The position numbers and the translations under genes are program-made. DNA of 64,000 nt from Allacma fusca (Eukaryota > Arthropoda > Collembola > Symphypleona > Sminthuridae). Shown piece by piece: positions 34,598 to 45,842 of the stretch (position 1 is its first letter; the number at the start of each line of letters is the position of its first letter). The stretch is from assembly GCA_947179485.1 (NCBI GenBank), contig OX359245.1, positions 74,759,067 through 74,823,066 on the forward strand, written 5' to 3'. The notes under the pieces were generated by a model. It made no database searches and was not told where the DNA came from. It saw nothing but the letters and a program-made list of their open reading frames with translations.

Positions 34598-37114
34598 TTA
34601 CAGTCCCATGGGAATACACTTAATAGTAACTTTATGTTTTGGGAGAGTGAATGAAGAGTAAAGTCTTATCCCCGCCATCTCAACTAGAAAAGTAACGGTA
34701 GAAACTATGTGGCTTGTAAATAAGGCCTGCAGTACCTGAACGACAGAACTTTGCATTGACAAAGCCTTGGCGCTCGTTTCGTTCATGGTCCTGGTTTCAA
34801 GCATACGCTGTGGGAAATTTATTTTGTCCCACTTTTCCCACAGCCAATAAAGCTCGCTGCTCACCATAGCTTGAGCTCTACGGAACGAATGGTCATATTT
34901 CTCAATCAGAACTGGCACGTAAACAAACACAGGTAGACTAAAACGCCAATCGCCTCTTACCCTTCCATTGTGAGCAAATTTAAGATTTCTTTCCTTCATC
35001 ACCTCTCTAGTTTTCTCCCAGTAATACTCCAACGCATACGAATGCACTACCATTGCAGACTTTGGTAAGGACAGTTTGTTTTCTAGATGATCTGCAAAGC
35101 CCGCTGTGGCAAAGCAATTATATTTATTCTGATGTGAAATCTTTCCATTCTTTTCCGTTAAAAGAAGCTCATCATTACCGGAATAGTATTGGATACCGCT
35201 TTCGAACACATTGCAATTCAAACAATATTCATGGATTTGTTTAGTGCATGCGTAGAGATCCTTGGTGCCTGGAATGGCATTCCCCGAGGGAAAGAACAAT
35301 CTAAAACCCCGTAGCTCTTCCAATCGACTCCAATTAGTTTTAAATTCGTTTTCAGTGGTAAATACCGTTTTCAAAAATCCCTTGTAACCATTTGAAACCA
35401 CGGTACCTGTCAGTGTCCAAGTCAAAACAATTATGGCGCATGATTTTGAGTGGGTTCCGTCCATTTTTTTTAATACTATGCTTGAGCCTTGTTCAACCAA
35501 TTGCCCACAGAGGATAAATGTTAATTCAATAAACGAATTATGTATTTTGTTTCTTTTTTGTGAAAGATACACAAGCCAGAGGGATCCCGAAGTGAACAAA
35601 ATGGCCAGCGCCAAACATACCCAAACGTTCATTTCAAATGGTTGAAGATACAGTGAATTTCCCATATAGTGGTTTCCTCTTAGATGGCATTTCCTCTTTA
35701 GTGGCATCAAAAAACCCTCCCTAGAGGTTTGCAATGTTAAAGGTATACTATATAGTGGCACCCGCTATAATGGTATTCCCTCTATTATGGCACCATTATG
35801 TGTTACGGAGGCTCGGCCATGCAAAATTATAATGGCAGTTGGCATAAAATTAGCTAGGTAAGTAAGGTTGCAGTTGAAAAGTTTGCTACTACTTACAGTA
35901 TTACCAGTGTGAGGGTATCTATAATTATTTAATGAATATTTTAAACTTACTGACTTTTGCATACCTCATAGTTTTACGCATTCTGTACAAATAAATTATT
36001 TTATAAATATATTTAGCCTGTTATTAGTTATAAACATTAATAGTATATAGTTAGCCATTAATACCATATAGTGGCATCTCTATATAGTGGCAGGAATTTG
36101 CCACTCCCTTGGAAACCACTATATAGGAAATTCACTGTAAATGCCGAATTCCGCCTGTAGAGCTACTACGCCGTCCGATGTAATGAAATTGAAACTGTCT
36201 GTTTGCGATACAGGGATCACGTGACTCCTGTACTTACGTTCCTTCATTGGTTGGATGAAAATCACATTTGGCCAATTATATCTCATGTCTATTGCTAACC
36301 GCACCATGGTGCCATTCAAGCTGCTGAATCCGTTTATAAAATAGTGGACTGTTTCATGAAGTCTCCAAGGATATTTTCGTCGGAATGGAGAACCAGGACT
36401 TGGATTTGGATGGATTTTGTATTTGAATTTTGGAATAAACGGCCACAATAATTTCTTTCCGTTGTCCGTTGCAGATTCAAACACGTATTCCATTTCTGTA
36501 AAGCAGTTTTCAGGGAAACATTCAATTGGGAACAAAGACTGCTTTCATCCTGGAACAAACATAGTATCCGGATAAAACTTTGGTTGGACTCGATGATTTT
36601 TTTTGGGCAAAACAAAAATCGGTGTGAACAAAAATTGGCCCTGAACGCTTTCTAAACACAAATTTATCAATTTTTTCATATTATAGCTGTCGTATACAAA
36701 AATGACCAATTTTGGTAACATTAGGGCATTTTCACCTTCCCTTCGTATGAATGTCTCTGTTCTATGCCTCTCATCTTGCAGTTTTCGTTTGTCAAACTTT
36801 GCGTTTTGCCCGCCACATGTGATGAATTGAACGTGACAATGCAGTGATCTGGCTTTGTATACTTGGAACTTCCACTTTTGGGAAAGGCCGAACAGTTGTT
36901 GTATAAACGTTGACTGGTTGTTCGACATGTGATGACTGTTTAGAATGAACGGTAAATCCAATTTGCTATAGTCTACTGAGTCTTCTATTTGTGCAATTAC
37001 AACGGTGCAATTCAGAAATTTTGAGGCAATTGGCTTTATTTTAATTTTCTCCATTTTTTCAAGTCCAGAGCAATACTTGATGATGACTAAATACAAAACA
37101 AATGAGGCATTCAT
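34598..37114 (-). pseudogene. Ionotropic receptor copy C, split by a MITE
   Basis: The copy is full length with an ATG at 37114 and the family order of blocks. A 487-bp pogo-like MITE (35651-36137) is inserted inside codons of GIYLQPF, just before M1. In the N-terminal half, comparison with copy F shows a one-base loss near 36610 and a two-base loss near 36545. Together they shift about 20 residues and expose a TGA at 36545-36547. The C-terminal half, from LQPFEMNVW through M4 to the TAG, is open. Apart from these events it is close to copy F, so the inactivation is fairly recent. Confidence 0.9.
35651..36137. mobile_element. pogo/Tigger-like MITE inside IR copy C
   Basis: The element begins CAGTGAATTTCC and ends GGAAATTCACTG, with TA on both sides (35649-35650 and 36138-36139). 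Removing it and one TA restores the sequence seen in uninterrupted paralogues (GAAGATA then ATGCC), which proves the insertion point. Words of the type TATAGTGGCA recur on both strands near the ends. No ORF of its own. Confidence 0.92.
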
Positions 37115-37539
37115 TGTTGGATTAAGTAGAGTATTTTGCCGCTTAGGGGTTCTAAACGTCTTTTGAAATGTTCTTTTTCGTTCGTCGAAGTCATGTCAGT
37201 TTACATGATATTACTTGAACTTGACTTGAAATCTATGAACATCGCTATGTGTGGATGATTTTATTTGCCTTTGAATTGTTAGAAAGTTTTTAAATGTTGT
37301 GATGGGTGAGGAAAAAGGGTTTAGACTTTACTTTGACACACATTAAACATGGCAGGAACACTAATTTGGGTAATGAATTTCGGGAAAGCGCATACTTTAC
37401 TAGGTATACACTTACGATTGTATTAAGGTCGAAAACTCACACATAAAATTGCTTTGTATTTACCACTTTCAGTCTGAAAATATTGAAAGAATTATGTTTA
37501 GTCGTTGAGAATGTCAAAATACAAGTCCCGTGTGACTTT
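37115..37539. repeat. 5' flank of IR copy C, duplicated unit
   Basis: Closely matches 44815-45240 upstream of copy F (AGTAGAGTATTTTGCC, GGGTGAGGAAA, CATACTTTACTAGGTATACAC, CACTTTCAGTCT). Confidence 0.75.
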
Positions 37540-37705
37540 AATTTTGGAAATGTATTTGAAATTTTCATTGACAAAAACTTTGGCCACTTTCCGCTAATGG
37601 GTAGAGTTGTGGGCACATCCTTTGATAAATTGATTTTGTCCCATATTCCCCATAACCAATAAAGCCCACTGATCAGCAAAGTTTGAGTCCTACGGTAAGC
37701 ATATG
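37540..37705 (-). pseudogene. Ionotropic receptor fragment D (S2 end to M4)
   Basis: Only the C-terminal part remains: RRTQTLLISGLYWLWGIWDKIN with the following residues to LSMKI. The upstream receptor sequence is replaced abruptly by a dispersed repeat at about 37706. The same junction type recurs at 45665, so the fragment and repeat were duplicated together. Confidence 0.7.
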
Positions 37706-38440
37706 GTGTTAAATCGGGCTTGGGTCTACATTTATTTTTCAGGTTCGGTTTCGGAGCCATAAATTGCAAATGTCCCAACAATCCCACTAAAATAGTATTA
37801 AGGTCGGATAGACGACATGCACATTTAACGTTGTGCAGGGTTACAACATTGGTTTCATCTATGTTCATGCTAAACAGTCGTTCATTATATTTAATAAGTA
37901 CAGATGCTTAAACATTTTGAAACGATCCCTTTCGCTTGATAGTTTATGTTCGAAAATTTTCAGAGACGAGACCAATTTTTGCTACTTACGTGCATTTTTT
38001 ATGAATGTTTCGTGTTTTGATGTATATATAGAATAGAAAATGTAAACAAAGGCTTCACCGTGTATTCGATTGTTACTATATAAAAAGATGGGTTTTCACC
38101 CGGTTTTAAAACCATTTAAAGATTGGGGTTTTAGCGGGTTTGAGCCGTAAAGAATGTTGGAGACCGGGTTTGTAACGGATTCGGGTTTTTTAATGTTTAA
38201 GATGCATAAAAATGGCAGGGTTGAATATTCAATGTTTTACCCGTTGGCGTGTCTTCTGGGCTCAGGCCTGAGGTCAAGCTGGAATCACAGGTACAGAAGA
38301 CTGAATCAAAGATCTTACAAATCTTTAAATAAATTGTAAATTGTGTGTGAATCGGAAACTTTGGGAACGGATGTGGGTCAAAAACGTTTGTACAAAATTA
38401 GGCAATTTACAATGTTGTTAATGCAATTAATTAATGCGTA
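37706..38440. repeat. Dispersed repeat, copy 1 (shorter)
   Basis: Strong similarity to 45843-47370: GGGCTTGGGTCTACATTTAT, ACAAATGTCCC, GATGGGTTTTCACCCGGTT and, at the right end, TTTGGGAACGGATGTGGGTC. This copy lacks about 800 bp of the longer one. GGGTTT/AAACCC words dominate its middle. Class unknown. Confidence 0.7.
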
Positions 38441-38647
38441 ATATTTTATTGTCCTTTAAGTAGCTCAGAAATGGTTTTCTCAATGTATTTAAATTAACTT
38501 TGTTCCGCATACGGGTATCATTGAAATCATAACCACGAAATACTTATTACAACGGATTTCAAAGCGGATGTATTCGAATCTAAATATTTTGCCGAAATGT
38601 GAAACTGGGTCGAAGATTTGAGAAAGATTATTTTGGAAACTTGAGAT

Positions 38648-40075
38648 TAGTGGTCGGAACGATTGAATTTGGTTCATAATTTTTGATTCAGTTCAGTTAT
38701 CGAAATTGAACTTTCATTTCAGTTCAGTTATTTAGGCAAACGGAATCGAAATTGAACTTTCAGTTCAGTTCAATTTGAGCCATTAAACTGAACTGAATCG
38801 TAAACTATTCAGTTCGCGCGGGCATAATTATTGTAGTATTAATAACTTCATTTCCATGTTTATAATTATTTTCATCTTACATTTTATGTTGAACTAATTC
38901 GACAATACGTAATTATATCATATGCGTACTAAGAAATAGCAAGCGGAGTATACAATTCTGGGTATCTCACATTTCTTGAATTTTCAGGAATCTTTATAAA
39001 ATACTTGCCTCACTTTCAGGACCCAATATTTTGCAGCGTAGACAGCAATGGTGAGACCACACCATTGATCTGGCCCAGTTTTTCAAACCAGATCAGAAAA
39101 CCAACCAGATAATAGATGATAAAGAGCAACTAAACAATCGAGTTTAACTAAGAGAAATTTTCATTTCATCCCTAAAAATGGCTATTTTAAACGTTACAGG
39201 AGATTTAATTGATTTATAAATTTTTTTTATTCATTCAAGCACCAATTTATTGGAAGAATACAAGACAAGACATTTGAGAGAATTGGTGTAATCTACCGTT
39301 TTACAGTTTCAGCTGTATATCTAATACACTACAAAAGGCAAATGCACATTATTCTTGTATAGCCTTATCCGTAAAATGCACAAGAAGAGAAGTAGAAAAT
39401 GAACAAAAAGAAAATGATCGTAAAAAATATTAAAAACGATTATAGCAAAGTCCAGTCTTGAATGAATTGAGCCCTTCATGGATCTTAAGTTGGTCATTTT
39501 TCAGAATATTGACTTCCTTTAATTTTGGAGAATAAAATTTTTTCGTAAGCGTTCAAATATTAAAAAGGCACTCGAAACTAATATTTGTTCACCACGGAGG
39601 AGGTTTACAGGAGATTTAGTGATTGTATAAATTTTTAATTTTGCACAAGGTTAGGACCTTTGGTCTGGTCTGGTCCTGATACTGGCCCAATTTTATCTGG
39701 TCTGGTTCAACATTTGAACCAGACCAATAACGGACACGGATAAATGGTCCTGACCAGACCATCGACATTCATAGCAGACATTCTCAGTGCATTCTAAGTT
39801 TCGAAGGCGAATGATAATGAAATGCTGAGAATGTCATGCAATACATGTTTACATTTAGCTGATGTTTTCATATTAAGCCTTTCCGTTGATAAACAAAATT
39901 CGGAATCGTGTAAATTGCAATTCAAAGAGTACTGTTCAGTTCAATTCCGTTTTGTAAGCTGAATCATTCAGTTCAATTCAATCTTGAAATGTAATGAAAA
40001 AAATGTGAACTGAGCTGAATCAAACTGAACTGAATCGAAGTTTTTCGATTTCGGACTGCATCGGTCCGAGGACTA
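38648..40075. mobile_element. hAT-like MITE built on the word TTCAGTTCAGTT, with a nested insert
   Basis: The left end TAGTGGTCGGAACGA pairs with the reverse complement of the right end, TAGTCCTCGGACCGA. The flanks CTTGAGAT and CTTGGCGT agree at five of eight positions, a possible old target duplication. TTCAGTTCAG and CTGAACTGAA words fill the first 180 and last 170 bp. The middle holds a second word element. Confidence 0.6.
39045..39775. mobile_element. Nested word element (CTGGTCTGGT/ACCAGACC)
   Basis: Words of the type TGGTCTGG and ACCAGACCA cluster at about 39048-39115 and 39655-39770 in opposite orientation, with plain AT-rich sequence between. It lies wholly inside the element at 38648-40075, so it inserted later. 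Exact ends and a target duplication could not be fixed. Confidence 0.45.
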
Positions 40076-40189
40076 CTTGGCGTCCGAATAATTAACTTTT
40101 GGTCTCTTTTAAAAAAATATAAATACCATCTCGTTCTACTTACAAGTTTTCCAAATCTTTGTAGTTATTTTTTGGATAAGTTAATGTGC

Positions 40190-40294
40190 TTTCTTTATAG
40201 TGGATTTAATTCCGTTATAGCCTATAAGGGATAATCTTTATAAGGGACAAAATATGGCAGTCCCCAGAATTTCCGTTATAGAGAGAGTTGACTG
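40190..40294. mobile_element. Partial pogo/Tigger-like MITE
   Basis: The right end TTCCGTTATAGAGAGAGTTG followed by ACTG and TA (40295-40296) is a Tigger-type terminus (CAGTCAACTCTC when reversed). TATAGCCTATAAGGG and TTTATAAGGGAC words precede it. The opposite end was not found. It truncates IR fragment E. Confidence 0.5.
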
Positions 40295-40296
40295 TA

Positions 40297-40442
40297 TATT
40301 TTTTCGGCAAGTCCAACTTGCTATAATCAACTGGGTCCTCTACTTGTGCAAATACAACAGTACAATTCAGAAGTTTGGAGGCGATTGGCTTTATTTCAAT
40401 TTTTTCAATTTGTTCAAGTCCCGAGCAACACTTGATTGGGGC
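40297..40442 (-). pseudogene. Ionotropic receptor fragment E (N-terminus only)
   Basis: About 45 residues of the family N-terminus remain (IKCCSGLEQIEKIEIKPIAS... to YSKLDLP), close in sequence to copies C and F. Both sides end abruptly in MITE sequence: a pogo-type terminus at 40294 and a CAAGTCAAG word element at 40443, which lies within the signal peptide. Confidence 0.8.
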
Positions 40443-40665
40443 CAGTGCTGCGCTCAAGTCAAGTAAATTCCAATCTTGACCATGAACTTGACTTGACCAT
40501 GAAAGTCAAGTATTTTTTTGATACGCTCTTGAACCATGGCGACTCATGTTCAGGTAACTACTTGAAATTTCACGGTCATGTAATCAAGTACTTTTTACGT
40601 CACTTGAACATGGTCATGTACAACCAAAATTTGCACTTGACTTGACCATGACTTGACCCGAACTG
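40443..40665. mobile_element. Word element (CTTGACCATG/CAAGTCAAG), probable MITE
   Basis: The left end CAGTGCTGCGCTCAAGTCAA and the reversed right end CAGTTCGGGTCAAGTCATGG are similar. CTTGACTTGACCATG words fill both halves. No target duplication matches, perhaps because the next element inserted directly beside it. Confidence 0.5.
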
Positions 40666-40676
40666 TAATTACATAT

Positions 40677-41508
40677 TAGTGCTGTCCATGGAAACAGGAA
40701 ACACCCAGGTTTTTGGGAACAGGAACAGGAATGGGTGCGTATGGGAACACAAATTTTGTTCCCAAAATACTTTGGGAACGTTTGGGAACATTGAAATTGT
40801 TCCCAAAATATGGGAACAATAGCGGGTTTGGGAACAGGAACAAAACGTATACCTACCTGGTATTCACATCAAGTTTATAATATAAAAATACCTTACAAAT
40901 AAAATATTATTTTAAAAGTACGTCGCAACATGTCAAATAAGTCACTCTTTCGCACGTTATTATTTAACAAAATAATAAATGATAGTTATTTAACACGTGG
41001 AAAAAATGGAACTCTCAGGAACTGAAACCCATAATTGTAGCTCAGAAAACTCCAGCGTGCTCTTATCCTTGTTAGTTCAGCAAAAGTATATTGAAAGTGC
41101 TACTTGTCATAGCTAATTTCAGTTACTACTGTACTTTGCGCTGCGATGATTAATTTAATGACTGTCACTGAATTCTCATTTAAATTCGAGTAGCTAAAGG
41201 TATTGGAGATGGTGTGCCGTTATTTATTTTTAATAAAGTCGATTTGATATTTGTGTTTTTAAATTGATGCATAAATAGAGTTACCTGGGGCATAAATGTG
41301 TAGGTTGTACTTTTCTGCTAGTCTTTAAGTACTTTTGGGAACAGGAACAGGAACATTCCTGTTCCTGTAGGAACAGGTCCAGGAACTTTGAATTGGTACC
41401 CATTTTTATGGGAACAGGAACAGGACAATTGCTTTTGTTCCTGAAAAAATGGGTACAGGTACAGGAACAGGTATGGGTACCAAATTTCCGTTCCCATGGA
41501 CAGCACTA
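40677..41508. mobile_element. hAT-like MITE built on the word GGAACAGGAACAGG
   Basis: The ends TAGTGCTGTCCATGG and CCATGGACAGCACTA are exact inverted repeats. The flanks TTACATAT (40669-40676) and GTACATAT (41509-41516) are an 8-bp target duplication with one difference. TGGGAACAGG and TTCCC words are dense in the first 170 and last 180 bp. 832 bp, no transposase. Confidence 0.8.
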
Positions 41509-41533
41509 GTACATATGTATATATGCTCAAATA

Positions 41534-41714
41534 CAGTGAATTTCCTACATAGTGGTTCCCAAGGGAAGAAAAAATACCTGCCCTTGTATGTTGATGCCAT
41601 ATGCCATTGTATATTACTACTACATAATGAAAATGTAATACGAGGGAATATTTAAGCATGTTAATATAAAGGATATGCTGTCCAAGTGGAAACCATTTTG
41701 TAGGAAAAACGCTG
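41534..41714. mobile_element. pogo-like MITE, short relative of the one in IR copy C
   Basis: It begins CAGTGAATTTCCTACATAGTGG, nearly the same as the element at 35651, and ends TAGGAAAAACGCTG. TA flanks lie at 41532-41533 and 41715-41716. 181 bp. Confidence 0.7.
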
Positions 41715-41736
41715 TATATATAGATATACATGTATA

Positions 41737-42398
41737 TCGTCGGTGAAGAGGCAAAATGATCTAGGTACATAAGCGATTAGAATGAAAATGATCTACATAA
41801 CTTTTTCCCTAACGACAAAATGAACTAGGTACAAGCCTTTTCAAAAGCAAACTGACCTACATAAAGTTATCCTTCGAATGATCAGGAAGTGCTGTCTAAA
41901 TTTCTTTGTGAGAAAAATAGCTTCTGTAAGGAGGACACGTAGCTTATAAGGGTTCATATATATATTGTTAATTATTATAAGGGGTCCGTGAATAAATATT
42001 TAATTAAATTTCATTATAATTAAATAATACAATTTAACCACAAATCCGTATCACATGACTTTCATAAAAACTAAAATTTCCCGTTTTACTGCTTCCTAGT
42101 ATTTATTTAGTTTTTTATAATACCATTTAAACGACGAATGTAGCTTACGTTTTGTAGGAATAAAACAGATTTTAAGTTCCCCGCATATTCATATACTGAC
42201 ATTATAATATGCTTATACATACTGTTTTTATTATAATTTGCATCTAGATCATTTTGCTTTCAAGAGAAGCGACATCTGGATCATTTTGCTTTTACAATTC
42301 AATGCAAGTAGTTCATTTTGCCTTTAGTGATACTGCATGTAGATCATTTTGATTCTAATCGATCATGCACCTAGATCATTTTGCCTCTTCACCGACGA
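41737..42398. mobile_element. MITE with TA flanks built on the word AAAATGATCTA
   Basis: The left end TCGTCGGTGAAGAGGCAAAA and the right end TTTTGCCTCTTCACCGACGA are exact inverted repeats, with TA on both sides (41735-41736 and 42399-42400). AAAATGATCTA and TAGATCATTTTG words recur at about 30-45 bp spacing near both ends. The TA flanks suggest Tc1/mariner-type mobilisation. Confidence 0.8.
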
Positions 42399-42400
42399 TA

Positions 42401-42804
42401 TGCTTAAACTAATTCAATATCTTCCTTCATACGTTGTGTTAACAAACCGAAATTTCGTCTGAAAAATATTTATCAAAGAATCTTATTCATTGAAGCAAAT
42501 GCTATTAACGCCAGATGTTACAACAGGTAACAAATTTAACTGCAGTCAAATTTGCCTGCAGAGCATGAGTTGAAACTTGTTGAAAAATAAAACAATAAAT
42601 AAAGAAATGTTATTTTGAAAGTTTATCTGCCGTGTCTTTGACATACGCAACTTTATTTTACTTGAATCTGTACATAAAATACTCGTGGTTCATGGTCCAA
42701 TGATAACGATGTAAGAAAACATGCATTAACCAGCCAAAGAACTGGAAACGTTTCAAACGTTTTATTAATTAACCATTACATTTGCAAATATACATGATAA
42801 TACA
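42401..42804. other. 3' flank of IR copy F
   Basis: No gene. 42690-42790 is shared with the 3' side of copy C, including ATGCATTAACCA and AAACGTTTTATTAATTAA. Confidence 0.6.
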
Positions 42805-44814
42805 CTAAATAGAACCTTCATGTTTGGTGAGAGTCAATGAAGAGTAAAGTCGTATCCCTGCAATCTCAACTAGACAAGCAACGGTAGAAACTATGTGGCT
42901 TAAAAAGAAGGCCTGCAGTGCCTGAACGACAGAACTTTTCATTGACAAAGCCTGTGCGACCTTTTCGTTCATGCCTCTGATTTCAAATACACGCTTTGGG
43001 AAATTAATTTTGTCCCATTTGTCCCACAACCAATAAAGCCCGCTGCTCATCATAGCTTGAGCCCTACTGAACGAATGGTCATATTTTTCCTCAATGAGAG
43101 CTGGCACGTACAAAAACACTGGCAGACTAAAATGCCCATCGCCTCTTACCCTCCCATTGTGAGCAAATTTAAGATTTCTTTCCTTCATCACTTCTTTAGT
43201 TTTCTCCCAGTAATACTCCAATGCATACGAATGCACTACAATTGCAGACTTTGATAAGGACAGTTTGTTTTCTAAATAATCTGCAAAGTCTGCCATGGGA
43301 AAGCAATTATATTTATTTTGAGGAGAAAATCTTCCTTTCTTTTCCGTTAAAACAAGATCATCCACACCGGAATAGTATTCGATACCGTTTTCTAACACAT
43401 TGCAAGTCAAACAATATTCATGGTGGTGTTTAGCGCATGCGTAGAGACCCTTGGTGTGTGCAAACGCATCCCCCGAGGGAAAGAACAAATTAAAACCCTG
43501 TAACTCTTCCAGCCGACTCCAATTAGTTTTAAATTCGTTTTCAGTCGTATACACGGTCTTCAAAAATCCCTTGTAACCATTTGAAACCACAATGCCTGCC
43601 AGTGTCCAAGCCAACAAAATAATGGCGCGAGATTTCGAATGGGTGCCGTCCAATGTTTTTAGTACTATGCTTGAGCTTTGTTCAACCAATTGCCCAAAGA
43701 GGAAAAATGTTGTTTCAATAAACGAAATATGTATTTTGTTTCTTTGTGAAAGATACACAAGCCAGAGGGATCCTGAAGTGAACACGGTAGCCAGTGCTAA
43801 CCATACCCACACGTTTATTTCAAATGGTTGAAGATATATGCCAAATTCCGCCTGTAGAGCTTCAACGCTGTCCGATGTTATGAAATTGAAACTGTCTGTT
43901 TGGGAGACAGGGATCACGTGACTCCTGTCTTCATGTTCCGTCATTGGATGGATGAATATCACATTTGGTCTTTTATAACCCACGTCCATATATAAACGCG
44001 TGAAGGTGCCATTGAAGCTACTGTATCCGTTTATAAAATAGTAGACTGTTTCGTGAAGTCTCCAAGGATATTTTCTTCTGAACGGAGAACCAGGAATTGG
44101 ATTTGGATGGATTTTGTATTTGAAATCTGGAATAAGTGGCCACAATAATTTCTTTCCGTTGTCCGTTGCAGATTCAAATACGTATTCCATTTCTGTAAAG
44201 CAGTTTTCAGGGAAACATTCAATTGGGAAAAAAGACTGCATTTTCATCCTGGAACAAACATAGTATCCGGATAAAATTTTGGTTGGACTCGATGATTTTT
44301 TTTGTGTAAAAACAAAAACCGGTGTGAACAAAAATTGGCTCTGGACACTTTCTATAACGAAATTTATCAATTCTTCCATTTCATAGCTGTCGTATACAAA
44401 AATTACCATTTTGGGTAACGTCAGGGTATTTTCTCCTACCCTACGTAGGAATTTATCTGTTCTTTGCCTCTCATCTCGGAGTTTTCGTTTTTCAAACCTT
44501 GCGTTTTGACCGCCAAAGGTAATGAGTTGAACGTGACAATGCAGTGACCTGGCTTTGTAGACTTGTAACTTCCTTTTTTTGGGAAGCTCCAACAGTCTTT
44601 TTGGAAACGATAACTGGTTATTGAAAATGTGATAAGTGTTTAGAATGACCGGCAAGTCCAACTTGCTATAATTTACTGGGTCCTCTATTTGTGCAATTAC
44701 AACGGTACAATTCAGAAGTTTGGAGGCAATTGGATTTATTTCAATTGTTTCAACCTTTTCAAATCCAGAGCAGCATTTGATTATTGCTACAATAAAAACA
44801 AATGAGACGTTCAT
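42805..44814 (-). CDS. Ionotropic receptor copy F, intact divergent IR
   Basis: A single uninterrupted 669-codon ORF without introns and the only whole member of the array. Residues 1-16 form a signal peptide (MNVSFVFIVAIIKCCSG). Residues 17-330 are the extracellular N-terminal and S1 region with paired Cys (CFPENC). M1 lies at about 333-355, the pore loop near 365-380 (TTFFLFGQLVEQ), M2 at 396-414 (AWTLAGIVVSNGYKGF), the S2 ligand-binding lobe at about 420-625, and M4 at about 630-652. This is the ionotropic glutamate receptor plan as seen in divergent arthropod IRs, which act as ligand-gated cation channels in chemosensory neurons. The ATG is shared with copy C. Its ligand cannot be told from sequence. 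Confidence 0.9.
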   Translation of the reverse strand: MNVSFVFIVAIIKCCSGFEKVETIEINPIASKLLNCTVVIAQIEDPVNYSKLDLPVILNTYHIFNNQLSFPKRLLELPKKRKLQVYKARSLHCHVQLITFGGQNARFEKRKLRDERQRTDKFLRRVGENTLTLPKMVIFVYDSYEMEELINFVIESVQSQFLFTPVFVFTQKKSSSPTKILSGYYVCSRMKMQSFFPIECFPENCFTEMEYVFESATDNGKKLLWPLIPDFKYKIHPNPIPGSPFRRKYPWRLHETVYYFINGYSSFNGTFTRLYMDVGYKRPNVIFIHPMTEHEDRSHVIPVSQTDSFNFITSDSVEALQAEFGIYLQPFEINVWVWLALATVFTSGSLWLVYLSQRNKIHISFIETTFFLFGQLVEQSSSIVLKTLDGTHSKSRAIILLAWTLAGIVVSNGYKGFLKTVYTTENEFKTNWSRLEELQGFNLFFPSGDAFAHTKGLYACAKHHHEYCLTCNVLENGIEYYSGVDDLVLTEKKGRFSPQNKYNCFPMADFADYLENKLSLSKSAIVVHSYALEYYWEKTKEVMKERNLKFAHNGRVRGDGHFSLPVFLYVPALIEEKYDHSFSRAQAMMSSGLYWLWDKWDKINFPKRVFEIRGMNEKVAQALSMKSSVVQALQAFFLSHIVSTVACLVEIAGIRLYSSLTLTKHEGSI

Positions 44815-45506
44815 TATTAGAGTTAGTAGAGTATTTTGCCCCTAAGTTTTTCTAAACGTCTTTTTAAATGTTCATTTTTGTTCGTCGAAGTCAAATGTTG
44901 TTCGTCGAATGTTATTTTACAGTATTACTTGAACTTGGTCTGAAATTTACAATGATCATCGTTATATGTGGCTGATATTCTTTACTTTTATATTGTTAGA
45001 AAGCTTTTAAATGTTATAATGGGTGAGGAAACAAATTCGACTTGACTTTGACACACATAAAACGTGATAGGAATACTAATTTGGGTAATGAATTTGGTCA
45101 AAGTACATACTTTACTAGGTATACACTTACGTATTAGGGTCGAGACTCAATTATAAAATTGATTTGTATTTACCACTTTCAGTCTTAAAATATTAAAAGC
45201 ATTACATGTTTAGTCGTTGAGAATGTCAAAATACAAGTACATTGTGATAATTATTCTGAAAATGTATGGATTTTAGTGAACCCTTCCCAAGCTTCTACGG
45301 GGAACGAAACTTCCATGCGATTCTGACAATTTTATGATATAATTTACCTGTCTCGAAAATCTGGCTAGACAAATTTTCTTTCCCAATTCGAAAACCTCAC
45401 AAACGAAGAGTTCAAAATGTTTAAATATTGTTTGTTTGATATTAACCTTTAAAAATATATGCTCACATACAATGTCATCTCAATGCGGTGACAAGGATAA
45501 TAATAA
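44815..45506. repeat. 5' flank of IR copy F, duplicated unit
   Basis: Matches flank upstream of copies 0 and C almost to 45290. It continues through AGTGAACCC and GAAACTTCCATGCGATTCTG (also near 23585-23640) to the 3'-flank words at 45440-45490. Thus the boundary between two duplicated units lies here. Confidence 0.7.
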
Positions 45507-45665
45507 GGATCCCCATAACCAACAAAGCCCACTGATCAACAAAGCTTGAGTCCGACGGTGATCATATGGTCATATTTTACGTCAATGAGCACTGGCACGA
45601 ACAAAAACACCGGTCGGCTAAAATACCCATCTCCTCTTGCCCTCTCATTGTGGACAAATTTAAGA
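45507..45665 (-). pseudogene. Ionotropic receptor fragment (late S2)
   Basis: The minus strand reads the family segment from FVHNERARGDGYFSRPVFLF through the SGLCWLW-like region, then stops abruptly at 45665. No frame continues on either side. Confidence 0.65.
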
Positions 45666-45756
45666 AACGTGTTCTCTTTGCTAGAATTTACAAATGAAAT
45701 CAACGAGCTGATGTCGAGAATTTGATCAAGCGACGAAAAATCCGGTAGTGTAAAAC

Positions 45757-45838
45757 AAGAACTGAGCAGCCCGAACCGGCCTGTTTTTGGCCGGGTGAAT
45801 ACAGAATTACGTCGCCCTACGACCAGGTTCGGGCTGCA
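45757..45838. repeat. Hairpin with GCAGCCCGAACC arms
   Basis: GCAGCCCGAACCGG and CCAGGTTCGGGCTGC are inverted arms about 55 bp apart. The loop holds a further short inverted repeat (GGCC words). It may be a tiny MITE or the end of the adjacent dispersed repeat. Confidence 0.6.
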
Positions 45839-45842
45839 TTAA

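Noticed and set aside
41318-41770. 150-codon ORF rich in FLFL and PVPVP-type repeats
   Set aside because: It crosses three MITEs and translates the GGAACAGG word array.
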